Shown piece after piece: positions 35,422 through 43,602 of a stretch of 55,370 nucleotides of DNA; positions within the stretch are counted from its first letter, which is position 1; every line of letters starts with the position of its first letter. The stretch is taken from the NCBI GenBank assembly GCA_964609385.1, contig CAZSSM010000048.1, forward strand, positions 1-55,370, in the 5' to 3' direction. The notes under the pieces are model-generated. The model searched no databases. It saw only the letters and a list, made by a program, of their open reading frames with translations, and was not told the origin of the DNA. The position numbers were made by a program, and so were the translations under genes. The stretch is from CAZSSM01 sp964609385 (GTDB lineage: Bacteria; Planctomycetota; Planctomycetia; Isosphaerales; Isosphaeraceae).

Positions 35422-35535
35422 ATGAAAGTGCGTGCAAGCGTCAAGAGGATCTGCGAGAACTGCAAGGTCGTGCGTCGCCGTGGGAAGGTCTTCGTCATCT
35501 GCACCAATCCCCGGCACAAACAGCGTCAGGGTTGA
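35422..35535 (+). CDS. rpmJ: Large subunit ribosomal protein bL36
   Basis: 37-residue zinc-ribbon protein of the 50S subunit: MKVRASVKRICENCKVVRRR, then GKVFVICTNPRHKQRQG. The zinc ligands Cys-x2-Cys, Cys and His are all present, so this is the zinc-dependent C+ form. The ATG at 35422 is set by the family N-terminus. It is bracketed by two hairpins and wide spacers, which suggests independent expression. Confidence 0.97.
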   Translation: MKVRASVKRICENCKVVRRRGKVFVICTNPRHKQRQG

Positions 35536-35549
35536 GCGGGTTCGCCCGC
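35536..35549 (+). terminator. UUCG tetraloop hairpin touching the rpmJ stop
   Basis: GCGGG-TTCG-CCCGC begins on the base after the rpmJ TGA: five GC-rich pairs around a UUCG tetraloop, a very stable RNA element. There is no T tract; it may be a terminator or a 3'-end protector. Confidence 0.45.
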
Positions 35550-35908
35550 CGGATCGGTGTCGGCCGTCGCCGTCGTGTCGACCGCTTTGAGGATCTGGTC
35601 GCCGCGACGACGAAGGACGGGACGGACGACCGAATGATCGATCCGTCGTGTCGATGGGACCTTCGGCACACTCATCGTGCCCGGACGGCCCACGCTCTTC
35701 GTCCTCCAAGGGGATCGATCGTCCCGATCCGGGTCGTTCACCGTCCTGACGCGTTGTCGAACTCGTGGCTTGGTCTTCAAGCCGAGTCTTCAGGCCGACA
35801 ATCGCTGCGACCGGTCTTCTTTTGAGACTTGACCCGTCTCTCCTATTGATCTGGCCGCATGGGGCGTTGCCGGATCCCCCCGTTTTCCCTCTAAGAGCCA
35901 GGACGACC
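35550..35908. other. Spacer between rpmJ and rpsM
   Basis: About 360 bases without a supported gene; frames on both strands are shadow-like. infA, which often sits near here in other phyla, is not present. A short T-rich stretch lies at about 35810-35830. Confidence 0.4.
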
Positions 35909-36292
35909 ATGCCCCGTCTGCTCGGTGTCGACATCCCCAACGAGAAGCGAACGATCATCTCGCTGCAGTATCTGTACGGGATCGGACCTTACCTGGCCAG
36001 CCGCCTCTGCGAACAGGCCAACGTCGACCCGGACAAGAAGGCGCGCGAGCTGAATGAGGACGAGGTTGCGCGGCTGACCAACCTGCTCGACAACGAATAT
36101 GTCGTCGAGGGTCAATTGCGTCGCCAGGTCCAGCAGAGCATCAATCGCCTCAAGGAGATCGCTTGCTACCGTGGGTTCCGCCATCGCCGGAGCCTCCCGG
36201 TGCGTGGCCAGCGGACCTCGACCAACGCACGGACCCGCAAAGGGCCCAAGAAGACCGTCGCCGGGAAGAAGGGCGTCAAGGACATGCGCTGA
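35909..36292 (+). CDS. rpsM: Small subunit ribosomal protein uS13
   Basis: 30S head protein contacting the 50S and P-site tRNA. 127 residues, the usual ~120. Landmarks: MPRLLGVDIPNEKRTIISLQ, YLYGIGPYLASRLCEQANVD, and the C-terminal RHRRSLPVRGQRTSTNARTR KGPKK. The ATG at 35909 has CCAGGACGACC before it. The frame is open upstream but only from here is it S13. Confidence 0.97.
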   Translation: MPRLLGVDIPNEKRTIISLQYLYGIGPYLASRLCEQANVDPDKKARELNEDEVARLTNLLDNEYVVEGQLRRQVQQSINRLKEIACYRGFRHRRSLPVRGQRTSTNARTRKGPKKTVAGKKGVKDMR

Positions 36293-36454
36293 TCTGGTTC
36301 GGACGACGCCTCCGAGCTACGACTGGCTCGGTGGCTCGCATCGACTGAACTCCCCGGGCTCGAGTCGTCCCTCCGATCCGCTGCAACATCTGGTGATTCG
36401 CATCCAATCCCCCCGATCTCGACCCAGTTCAATGACCCAAGGAGCCGATTCAAC

Positions 36455-36835
36455 GTGGCCAAGGCCAAGCGGAAGAAGACGCGTCGCAACGTCAGCCGGG
36501 CGATCGTGCATATCAAGGCGTCGTTCAATAACACGATGGTGACGATCAGCGACCCCAATGGCGACACGCTCTGCTGGTCCTCTTCGGGCAGCGTGGGCTT
36601 CAAGGGGAGCCGTAAGAGCACCCCGTTCGCCGCCCAACGCGCCGCCGAGACCGCCGCGTCGGCCGCCTCCAAGTTCGGCGTCCGCGAAGTCGAGGTCCGG
36701 GTCAAGGGACCCGGTTCAGGGCGTGAGAGCGCCATCACCGCCATCCAGGCGGCTGGCTTGGGCATCAAGGCGATCGAAGACGTCACCCCCCTGCCCCACA
36801 ACGGCTGCCGACCGCCCAAGAAGCGACGGGTCTGA
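36455..36835 (+). CDS. rpsK: Small subunit ribosomal protein uS11
   Basis: 30S platform protein near the mRNA exit. 126 residues, the usual length. Landmarks: KKTRRNVSRAIVHIKASFNN, TMVTISDPNGDTLCWSSSGS, GFKGSRKSTPFAAQRAAE and the conserved end DVTPLPHNGCRPPKKRRV. GTG start at 36455 with AAGGAG 10 bases upstream. Confidence 0.97.
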   Translation: MAKAKRKKTRRNVSRAIVHIKASFNNTMVTISDPNGDTLCWSSSGSVGFKGSRKSTPFAAQRAAETAASAASKFGVREVEVRVKGPGSGRESAITAIQAAGLGIKAIEDVTPLPHNGCRPPKKRRV

Positions 36836-37075
36836 TCCATCGACGGCTCCCAATGGCCCCCCGCTCGATCGGGTTCGGGTCCTCCGATGACGGCCTCGAA
36901 CTCGGCTTCGATCGGGATTTGATCACGAGGGGCTCGGTTCGGATCTTCTCCCCAGCCTCGGGATCGCTTGCCGAACCAGGATTGCACATCGAGACGCTCG
37001 TCCACACCCAACGTTGAAACAACTGAGATTTCGCAAAGTCACCATCAACTCATCTACGGGAGTCGAGGCCGGATC

Positions 37076-37098
37076 AATCCCCTGAACGATCGGGGATT
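37076..37098 (+). promoter_or_regulatory. Perfect hairpin in the rpsD leader
   Basis: AATCCCC (37076-37082) and GGGGATT (37092-37098) form seven perfect pairs around a 9-base loop, 24 bases before the rpsD ATG. S4 represses its own mRNA through structured leaders in other phyla, so this is a candidate S4 target; it does not match a known S4 leader by eye. Confidence 0.4.
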
Positions 37099-37122
37099 TG
37101 CCGCCGGCGCGGGATCGCCATC

Positions 37123-37752
37123 ATGGGACGTTACACAGGACCGAAGTGCCGGCTCTGCCGTCGCGAGTCGACCAAGCTGTTCCTCAAGGGGAGTCGCTGC
37201 GTTTCGAACAAGTGTGCCATCGAGCGCCGCGAGGGCGTCCCCGGCATGAAGCCGTTCCGACGCGGCAAGCCCAGCGAGCACGCCATCCGGCTCCGCGAAA
37301 AGCAGAAAGTCAAGCGCTATTACGGCGTTTACGAGAAGCAGTTCCGTAAATATTACGACTTGGCCTCGCGTAGGACCGGTAACACTGGTGACCTGTTGCT
37401 GAGCTACCTGGAACGGCGCTTGGACAACGTGATCGCCCGGCTCGGCTTCGCGCCCAGCCGCGCTGCCGCCCGGCAACTGATCGGCCACGGCCACCTCAAG
37501 ATCAACGGCCGTAAGTGCGACATCTCCAGCTACCTGGTCCGGCCCGGCGACACGATCGTCCTCAAAGAGCGTGAGGCCAGCACCCGCGTGCCCAAGGAGA
37601 CCCTCGAACTGGAATGGCTGCCGCCGGTGCCCGATTGGCTGGAGCGGACCGAGGGTAACGTGCCCGAAGGCAAGGTGCTCCGGATGCCCACCGCCCAAGA
37701 CATCAGCCTGCCGGTCCAGGCCCAGTTGATCGTCGAGTTGCTCAGCCGCTGA
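37123..37752 (+). CDS. rpsD: Small subunit ribosomal protein uS4
   Basis: Primary 16S 5'-domain binder. 209 residues, the usual ~205. Landmarks: MGRYTGPKCRLCRRESTKLF, CVSNKCAIERREGVPGMKPF (the N-terminal cysteines make this the zinc-binding form), the S4 RNA-binding domain LERRLDNVIARLGFAPSRAA and ARQLIGHGHLKINGRKCDIS, ending VQAQLIVELLSR. The ATG at 37123 fixes the family N-terminus. Confidence 0.98.
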   Translation: MGRYTGPKCRLCRRESTKLFLKGSRCVSNKCAIERREGVPGMKPFRRGKPSEHAIRLREKQKVKRYYGVYEKQFRKYYDLASRRTGNTGDLLLSYLERRLDNVIARLGFAPSRAAARQLIGHGHLKINGRKCDISSYLVRPGDTIVLKEREASTRVPKETLELEWLPPVPDWLERTEGNVPEGKVLRMPTAQDISLPVQAQLIVELLSR

Positions 37753-37917
37753 CCCGTTGGGATTCTCGTTCGAACCCACCCCCGACCGATCGCCCTTCGC
37801 CATCGTCAGCGGGCAAAACGGGTTTTCCGACGAATCTCCAGATCGATTGGGCGGCTCGGCTCATCCCAATCCCTTCGAAACAACCTCAAAGTCCCTCCGC
37901 ACGACGACCACAACGGC

Positions 37918-37938
37918 AGCCCGGCGATCCGCCGGGCT
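37918..37938. terminator. Strong GC hairpin between rpsD and rpoA
   Basis: AGCCCGGCG (37918-37926) and CGCCGGGCT (37930-37938) form nine perfect pairs with a 3-base loop, mid-way in the 299-bp gap. There is no T run downstream on the + strand. Confidence 0.5.
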
Positions 37939-38051
37939 CACCGCCGATCGGAACACCAGCCGGGCCCCGATTGTTGTCCATCGGCCCGTCGGCTCGGATC
38001 GAAACTCGCAAACGCACCATATCGAACCAGAAAACCGGGAGATTGGGCGCC

Positions 38052-39053
38052 ATGCGCATCAAATGGCGTGGTTTGGAACTGCCGAGCCGAGTCGTCTGCC
38101 TCCATGAGACGCTCAGCGACACCTTCGGGGAATTCCACGTCGAGCCGTTCGAGGCGGGCTTCGGGCATACCCTCGGTAACAGCCTGCGTCGGATCATGCT
38201 CTCCAGCCTCGAGGGGAGCGCCGTCACGACGATCAAGATCCCCGGCGTTCAGCACGAGTTCAGCTCGTTGGCCGGCATGATCGAGGACGTCACCGAGGTT
38301 GTGCTCAACATCAAAGGTCTGATCGTCAAGAATCACTCCGATCACCCGCAGATCATCCGGATCGACCGGAAGAAGAAGGGCCTGGTCACCGCCGCCGACA
38401 TCCTCCACGACGAGTCGGTCGAGATCGTCAACCCGGACCACCTGCTCTGCACGCTCAGCGAAGACATCGACTTCCAGATGCAGATGACCGTCGAGAACGG
38501 TCGCGGCTACAAGACCGCCGCCGAGGGGCACACCGATGAGCTTGAGGTCGGCGGCATCCCCGTCGACGCCAGCTTCAGCCCCGTCCGACGCGTCGAGTAC
38601 CGCGTCGAAGCCACCCGCGTCGGCCAGCGGACCAACTACGACAAACTCAAGATCCTCGTCTGGACCACCGGCACTGTCGCCCCCGAAATGGCGCTCGTCG
38701 AAGCCGCGAAGATCCTCCGCAAACATCTCAATCCGTTCGTCCAGTACTTCGAGATCGGCCACCGTAAGCCCGAGACCGTTGAGGCCGACCAGACCGCCCA
38801 CGCCGGCGGTGAGCAGGTTGACACCGAACGCGAGCGGATCCTCAGCATGAGCCTGGCCGAGTTGGAACTCTCTGTCCGCGCTACCAACTGCCTGGAGAGT
38901 GAAGGGATCACCACCGTCCGCGACCTGGTCAACCGGACCGAGCCCCAACTGCTCAACGTCCGTAACTTCGGCGAGACCACCCTCAAGGAAGTCCGCCAGA
39001 AGCTCCGCCAATACGACCTCGAACTTAAGGCCGAGGCCACCGCGGCCACCTGA
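38052..39053 (+). CDS. rpoA: DNA-directed RNA polymerase subunit alpha
   Basis: Assembles the polymerase core and contacts activators and UP elements. 333 residues, the usual ~330. N-terminal domain: FGEFHVEPFEAGFGHTLGNS, LRRIMLSSLEGSAVTTIKIP and FSPVRRVEYRVEATRVGQRT. C-terminal DNA-binding domain after an acidic linker: LELSVRATNCLESEGITTVR, DLVNRTEPQLLNVRNFGETT and LKEVRQKL. The ATG at 38052 follows CGGGAGATT; an in-frame start at 37971 would add unlikely residues. Confidence 0.98.
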   Translation: MRIKWRGLELPSRVVCLHETLSDTFGEFHVEPFEAGFGHTLGNSLRRIMLSSLEGSAVTTIKIPGVQHEFSSLAGMIEDVTEVVLNIKGLIVKNHSDHPQIIRIDRKKKGLVTAADILHDESVEIVNPDHLLCTLSEDIDFQMQMTVENGRGYKTAAEGHTDELEVGGIPVDASFSPVRRVEYRVEATRVGQRTNYDKLKILVWTTGTVAPEMALVEAAKILRKHLNPFVQYFEIGHRKPETVEADQTAHAGGEQVDTERERILSMSLAELELSVRATNCLESEGITTVRDLVNRTEPQLLNVRNFGETTLKEVRQKLRQYDLELKAEATAAT

Positions 39054-39147
39054 TCCATCCGCTCGGTGCGCGATCGACTCGTCACGCGACCGTCGTCACT
39101 TATGCTGACTCGACCGACCCGGACCACCCAAACCCCCGCGATCCGCC

Positions 39148-39576
39148 ATGCGTCACCGTAAAGCCGGCCGAAAATTCAAACGGACGCCCGCTCATCGCCA
39201 GATGCTTTTGCGCAACCTGGCCACCTCGCTGATCGAGCATGAGCGGATCACGACCACCCTGGCCAAGGCCAAAGAACTGCAGCCCTTCGTCGAGAAGCTC
39301 ATCACCCTGGCCAGGCCGGGCTGGAACCTGGCCAAGTTCCGACGCGCCTTGCAGGTCCTCACCACCAAAGATATGACCTTCAAGCTCTTCAACGAGATCG
39401 GGCCCCGCTTCAAGGATCGGCCCGGCGGCTACACGCGGATCTACCGGATCGCCAAGCTCCGCCAGGGCGACTGCTCCCAGATGGCCATCATCGAACTGCT
39501 CGGCGAGGACGAACTGCTCGAGACCACCGATGCCCTCGAGGTTGTCCCGGCCGCCAGCGGCTCCAGCGACGATTGA
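39148..39576 (+). CDS. rplQ: Large subunit ribosomal protein bL17
   Basis: 50S tunnel-exit protein and last gene of the alpha operon. 142 residues against about 125; the extra is an acidic Ser-rich C-terminus. Landmarks: MRHRKAGRKFKRTPAHRQML, LRNLATSLIEHERITTTLAK and RPGGYTRIYRIAKLRQGDCS. The ATG at 39148 gives the universal MRHR start. Confidence 0.97.
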   Translation: MRHRKAGRKFKRTPAHRQMLLRNLATSLIEHERITTTLAKAKELQPFVEKLITLARPGWNLAKFRRALQVLTTKDMTFKLFNEIGPRFKDRPGGYTRIYRIAKLRQGDCSQMAIIELLGEDELLETTDALEVVPAASGSSDD

Positions 39577-39621
39577 GTGAAGGGTCTGGCTGACCGAGGC
39601 GACATCCGTTGATCAATCACG

Positions 39622-39641
39622 TTTTGATCGCACGATCAAAA
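39622..39641. terminator. Inverted repeat after rplQ
   Basis: TTTTGATCG (39622-39630) and CGATCAAAA (39633-39641) are perfect inverse complements separated by two bases; read as an RNA hairpin the loop would widen to CGCACG. A, T runs at both ends are what a bidirectional terminator would show. An operator for the HIT gene, 26 bases downstream, is the alternative. Confidence 0.45.
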
Positions 39642-39667
39642 ATTCGTCTCTACGGAAAAATCGGCCT

Positions 39668-40096
39668 ATGACCCTACCGAGCGACGAGTCATGTATCTTC
39701 TGCAAGATCGTTGCGGGCCAGATCCCGGCCTCGACGGTCTTCGAGGACGAGCACCTGATGGCCTTCCTCGACATCGGGCCGGCCACTCACGGTCACACGC
39801 TGGTCGTGCCGAAGGGCCATTATGAGTCTTTGGCCGACCTACCCCCGGACCTGGCCGCCGCGATCGGTCGGACCTTGCCCCGCCTGGCCCGGGCCGTCGT
39901 CCAGGCCACCGACGCCGAGGGCCTGAACCTGGTCAACAACAACGGCGCTGTCGCCGGCCAATCGGTCTTCCACGTCCATTTTCATCTCGTCCCCCGCTTC
40001 CGCGACGACGACGTCCGATGGCCCTGGCCCAGTCACCCCTACGACGATGACGCCCAACGCGACGGCATTCTTGAGGCGATCCGTAAGGCGCTGTGA
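39668..40096 (+). CDS. HIT family nucleotide-binding protein (HINT-like)
   Basis: Histidine-triad hydrolase or transferase, probably acting on adenosine phosphoramidates. 142 residues, the usual ~115-145. Landmarks: CIFCKIVAGQIPASTVFEDE with the N-terminal cysteines, FLDIGPATHGHTLVVPKGHY, LNLVNNNGAVAGQSV and the catalytic triad HVHFHLVPR. The ATG at 39668 follows the rplQ gap with its inverted repeat. A T-rich run (about 40111-40125) follows the gene. The cellular substrate cannot be told from sequence. Confidence 0.92.
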   Translation: MTLPSDESCIFCKIVAGQIPASTVFEDEHLMAFLDIGPATHGHTLVVPKGHYESLADLPPDLAAAIGRTLPRLARAVVQATDAEGLNLVNNNGAVAGQSVFHVHFHLVPRFRDDDVRWPWPSHPYDDDAQRDGILEAIRKAL

Positions 40097-40209
40097 GATG
40101 TGCGTCTTATGAATTTTTTTGTTTGTGTATTTGCCATTGATTGTTTGTGAATCGAATCTGTGTTCTGGCGGGGGATCGTCTCTCGACTCAAGAAGATCGG
40201 AGAACTGGG

Positions 40210-41415
40210 ATGTCCGACGCTTCCTGGACACGGCGCGGGTTGATCAAGGCGGCGGTGGGTGGCTTGATCGCGAGCCTTGCCGGGCGCACCCAGGCCGAGC
40301 GGACCACCACGCAGCCCGAGCCTCAGGGGTACTACACCCTGCAATGGAGAGGGGGCCGTTGGTGGTTCATCACTCCCGAAGGAGTCCCCTTCTTCTCACT
40401 TGGGCTCAATCACATCGACCCAGCATCGTTGCGGTATCCTGAGAACGGCCATCTGTGGCGGGATCGTTATGGCAACAGCATGGAACGCTGGTTGCGCGAG
40501 TCGGTCGCGCCTGACCTTCGACGCTGGGGGTTCAACTGCATCGGTTGGACGCAGGAAGTGGTGACGCGAGGTTTGACCAATCACCGCCATTCCCGACGCT
40601 TCACGCGTGAGGAGTACCGTTGGGCGGGCCTGCCCTACTGCCACCAACTCCCATTCGCCGAGTTCCACCAATGGGAGGCGGAGACGCGGCACCCCGACTT
40701 TGCGAGTTCCGAGTTCGTCGATTGGTGCGACCATGTGGCCCGCGAGCACTGCGCTCCGTTCGCCGACGATCCGATGCTGATCGGCTATTTCTACATCGAT
40801 TGCCCGACCTGGGTCCACGTCCGGCCACAGAACGAGTGGAAGGGGCCGCTCTTCGACCCGGATCGCCTCAAGACCGACGCGGGACGCGCGTCCTTGCGCG
40901 AGTTGGCCGGCCGTTGGTACCGGACCACCCACGACGCCGTTCGTCGGTACGACCGCCACCACTTGATCCTCGGCGACCGATACGAGGCGAACGCCCCCTT
41001 GCCGGTCGAGGTCGTCGAGGCCGCCCTCCCCTACGTTGACGTCCTCAGCTTCCAGGACTTCCGCAACCCGGTGGGACATCTGGACGAATGGTATCAACGG
41101 ACGGGCAAGCCGGTCCTCTGGGCCGATGGGGCTCGAGGCATCCCGGCCGTTGATGACGAGGGCGGTCGATACCTGCGTCAAGACGGCGCCTGGTACGCCG
41201 ATCAGCTCGCCGGCCTCCGTGAGAACCCGGGCTGCGTGGGTGCGCATCTCTGTGGCGCCTACATCCGCAACCGGATCCGCAAGCGAGGACTCCTCGGCCC
41301 CGATGAGACCCCGGATCAGGAGGCGCTGACCCTCATCGCCGAAGCGAACCGTCGAACTGTCGCATGGGTCCAGAAAACCGTCGAGTCGGAAGCCTCCGGT
41401 CGCCGCTCTCCCTGA
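40210..41415 (+). CDS. Tat-exported TIM-barrel protein related to agarase-type glycoside hydrolases
   Basis: 401 residues. The N-terminus has a twin-arginine signal, WTRRGLIKAAVGGLIASLAG, cleaved near RTQA. The rest resembles clan GH-A/GH50-like barrels: GGRWWFITPEGVPFFSLGLN, LRRWGFNCIGWTQEV, DDPMLIGYFYID, VDVLSFQDFRNPV, and GKPVLWADGARG. Where agarases have the acid/base in an IGYF.DNE motif, this protein reads IGYFYIDCPTW, and the strand-7 nucleophile glutamate appears replaced (WADG). It may therefore be a binding protein, a non-classical hydrolase, or from a family I do not place. The ATG at 40210 has GGAG 7 bases upstream; an ATG at 40141 is too early for the signal. Confidence 0.65.
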   Translation: MSDASWTRRGLIKAAVGGLIASLAGRTQAERTTTQPEPQGYYTLQWRGGRWWFITPEGVPFFSLGLNHIDPASLRYPENGHLWRDRYGNSMERWLRESVAPDLRRWGFNCIGWTQEVVTRGLTNHRHSRRFTREEYRWAGLPYCHQLPFAEFHQWEAETRHPDFASSEFVDWCDHVAREHCAPFADDPMLIGYFYIDCPTWVHVRPQNEWKGPLFDPDRLKTDAGRASLRELAGRWYRTTHDAVRRYDRHHLILGDRYEANAPLPVEVVEAALPYVDVLSFQDFRNPVGHLDEWYQRTGKPVLWADGARGIPAVDDEGGRYLRQDGAWYADQLAGLRENPGCVGAHLCGAYIRNRIRKRGLLGPDETPDQEALTLIAEANRRTVAWVQKTVESEASGRRSP

Positions 41416-41523
41416 ACTCAACATGAGGCCGAGGACTCGTGGGACGATCCAAAACCGTTAGCCTCTGGGCTTGGATGACCGGTCCGTTAGGCGTGTTGTT
41501 GGGCGCGAGTCAGGATGTGTGGC

Positions 41524-42090
41524 ATGCGGTACATCGTGGTGGATTTGGAGGCGACTTGCTGGGAGAACGTCCGCGATCCGGACCGCATGGAGACGATCGA
41601 GATCGGGGCGATCGAACTGCCCACCGCCGAGGCCCCGCCGGGCCGCGAGTTTGGCCGATTCGTTCGACCGGTCGTCGAGCCGCAGTTGAGCACGTTCTGC
41701 ATGCGATTGACCACCATCGGTCAGGAGGATGTCGATCAGGCCGAATGTTTCGCGGTCGTCTTCCCGGAATTCATGGATTGGATCGGGACCGAGCCGTTCG
41801 TCCTCTGTTCTTGGGGCGAGTATGACCGAAATCAGTTTCGAACCGACTGTCGACGCCACGGGATCGCCATGCCCGAATCGTTCGAAAGACATCTGAACCT
41901 CAAAAAAGCGTTCGCGCATCACTTCGGATTCAAGGTCAGCGGGATGAAGCGGGCTCTCGAGCGAGCCAAGCTCCCGATGGAGGGTACGCATCATCGGGGC
42001 ATCGATGACGCGCGCAACATCGCCCGGTTGGCGGGCCTGTTCCTCCCGCAATGGGAGGCCAACCAGGATCAGGAGGTGGGATCGCCTTGA
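41524..42090 (+). CDS. DEDDh 3'-5' exonuclease (KapD/ERI-1 type)
   Basis: Trims RNA or DNA from the 3' end with two metal ions. 188 residues, the usual single-domain length. Exo I is YIVVDLEATCW (Asp, Glu); Exo II lies in FVLCSWGEYDRNQF; Exo III is HHRGIDDARNIARL with the catalytic His and Asp. I chose the ATG at 41524 (MRYIVVDLE) because AGGA lies 8 bases upstream; the ATG at 41515 adds three residues. It follows the Tat protein gene by about 110 bases and converges with the HAF-repeat gene. The substrate is unknown; ERI-1-like members act on small RNA. Confidence 0.85.
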   Translation: MRYIVVDLEATCWENVRDPDRMETIEIGAIELPTAEAPPGREFGRFVRPVVEPQLSTFCMRLTTIGQEDVDQAECFAVVFPEFMDWIGTEPFVLCSWGEYDRNQFRTDCRRHGIAMPESFERHLNLKKAFAHHFGFKVSGMKRALERAKLPMEGTHHRGIDDARNIARLAGLFLPQWEANQDQEVGSP

Positions 42091-42307
42091 GGAGATCCGA
42101 ACGTCCATCACTTCCTCGTTGGCAGATGAATCGATATGTTTTTGGGAAACGTTCCTGTTTTTGTGGGGTACTCGACGATTGGGACCGGATCGTCCGGGAC
42201 CTCCATCCGTGATGTGATGTCGAATTCCCTCAGGACGATCCGAAGTCCTCAGATCTCGATGCTGTAGATGATCTTAATGATGTTTAGAGGGTGGTTCAAG
42301 ATAGGCA

Positions 42308-43504
42308 TCAAGCGATGCGGCGACACGAAGAACCGGCCCGCCTCCTCAGTCTCCAGACCGAGAAGGTTCCGAGGCCGATGCCGAGCAGGAGCAGACTGGA
42401 CGGCTCGGGGATTACTGTGGCGACAAAGGCGCGGGTCTGGCCCTCGAACGTCCCGAAGCCGACGATCTGGCCCTGATCGTTGATTCCCTCGGCGCTCAGG
42501 AGTCGCCAGCCGCTGCTCGGGTTGATCAGGTCGTTGAGGTCGAAGATCTGGCCGTTTTGCCAGAGGACCGCAGCGCCACCGAAGCTCGGAGCGGTGTCGA
42601 ACTGGGCGACATAGCCGACGATCAGCCCCGAGTCGTTGATGTCGATGGCCCGGGCGTTGGTGAAGGTCGGCTCGTCGTCGAGCAGGCCGAGGTCGATCGA
42701 GGTCAAGCCGTCGTAGAAGAACGCCCGCGTGCGACCGGAGACCGGATCGCTGTAGCGGCCCACGGCGTGGTCTAGGTCGTTGAGCCCGAGGGCCTCGCTG
42801 AACACGTCGGCGACCGGGGAGCCGATGGTCGTCGCCAACGGTGTTCCGGAGTTGTCGAAGGTCCAGAGGGTCGCCTCGCTGGCGGTGTCGGAGGCGTTGC
42901 GGGCGACGCCGGCGATGGTCCCTTCGTCATTGATCGCGTGGGCCCGGGCGAAGCTGTCCGACGTTCCAAGGGGCGTGCCGAGGTCGATCAGTGAGCCGCC
43001 GCCGTCGGTGTAGAACGCGCGGACTCTCTGGCCGTTCGACGCTGCGCCGACGACGCGGCCGTCGTTGTTGATGTCGTTGGCCACGCCACCCGAGCCGCCA
43101 GGCAGCGACCCTAGGTCGGAGAGGGTCCCGTTTTCAAACCGAAAGGCTTTGCTCGGTCCGTTGCCGCTTTCGCCGACGACCACACCGAAGTCATTCACGG
43201 CGAATCCGCGCCCGAAGGTGGGCACGTCCGGCAGGATGCCGATCTCGACCGGCTCGGTCTCGCCGATCGTCCAGACGTAGGGGAACAACTGGGAGCCGGA
43301 GTCTGCCTTGCGCGAGTTCCCCGAGACCTGCCCCAGGTTGTTGATATCCAGGGCAAAGTTGACGGCACCTCCCGGCAGGGTAGGGACCGACTGGACCGTG
43401 TAACGCGGCGGCGATTCCGCGCGGCCTTCGGAGGTCAACGCCAGCATCAGGGCGGACAGTGAAAGGAACACGATGGTCGAAATGGGAAACGAAACAAGTT
43501 TCAT
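42308..43504 (-). CDS. HAF-repeat PEP-CTERM exported protein
   Basis: 398 residues. A clear signal peptide (STIVFLSLSALMLALTSEGRA) is followed by about six HAF repeats, beta-propeller-like units seen as SKAFRFENGTLSDLGSLPG, GGVANDINNDGRVVG, VRAFYTDGGGSLIDLG and ILG-type AEGINDQGQIVGFG. The C-terminus is a PEP-CTERM signal: VIPEPSSLLLLGIGLGTFSV then WRLRRRAG, so the protein is sorted by exosortase. The ATG at 43504 has TGAGGA 10 bases upstream. A surface or matrix structural role is likely. Confidence 0.85.
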   Translation of the reverse strand: MKLVSFPISTIVFLSLSALMLALTSEGRAESPPRYTVQSVPTLPGGAVNFALDINNLGQVSGNSRKADSGSQLFPYVWTIGETEPVEIGILPDVPTFGRGFAVNDFGVVVGESGNGPSKAFRFENGTLSDLGSLPGGSGGVANDINNDGRVVGAASNGQRVRAFYTDGGGSLIDLGTPLGTSDSFARAHAINDEGTIAGVARNASDTASEATLWTFDNSGTPLATTIGSPVADVFSEALGLNDLDHAVGRYSDPVSGRTRAFFYDGLTSIDLGLLDDEPTFTNARAIDINDSGLIVGYVAQFDTAPSFGGAAVLWQNGQIFDLNDLINPSSGWRLLSAEGINDQGQIVGFGTFEGQTRAFVATVIPEPSSLLLLGIGLGTFSVWRLRRRAGSSCRRIA

Positions 43505-43602
43505 CGAGAGGTTTCCTCAAAAGGAATGGGAGAGAAAGCAGTCGAAGGGCACGGTCATGCTTCGGTGTGTTGCTCCCTGGCCGGTGGTCGAGCAGAGCCG
43601 GA

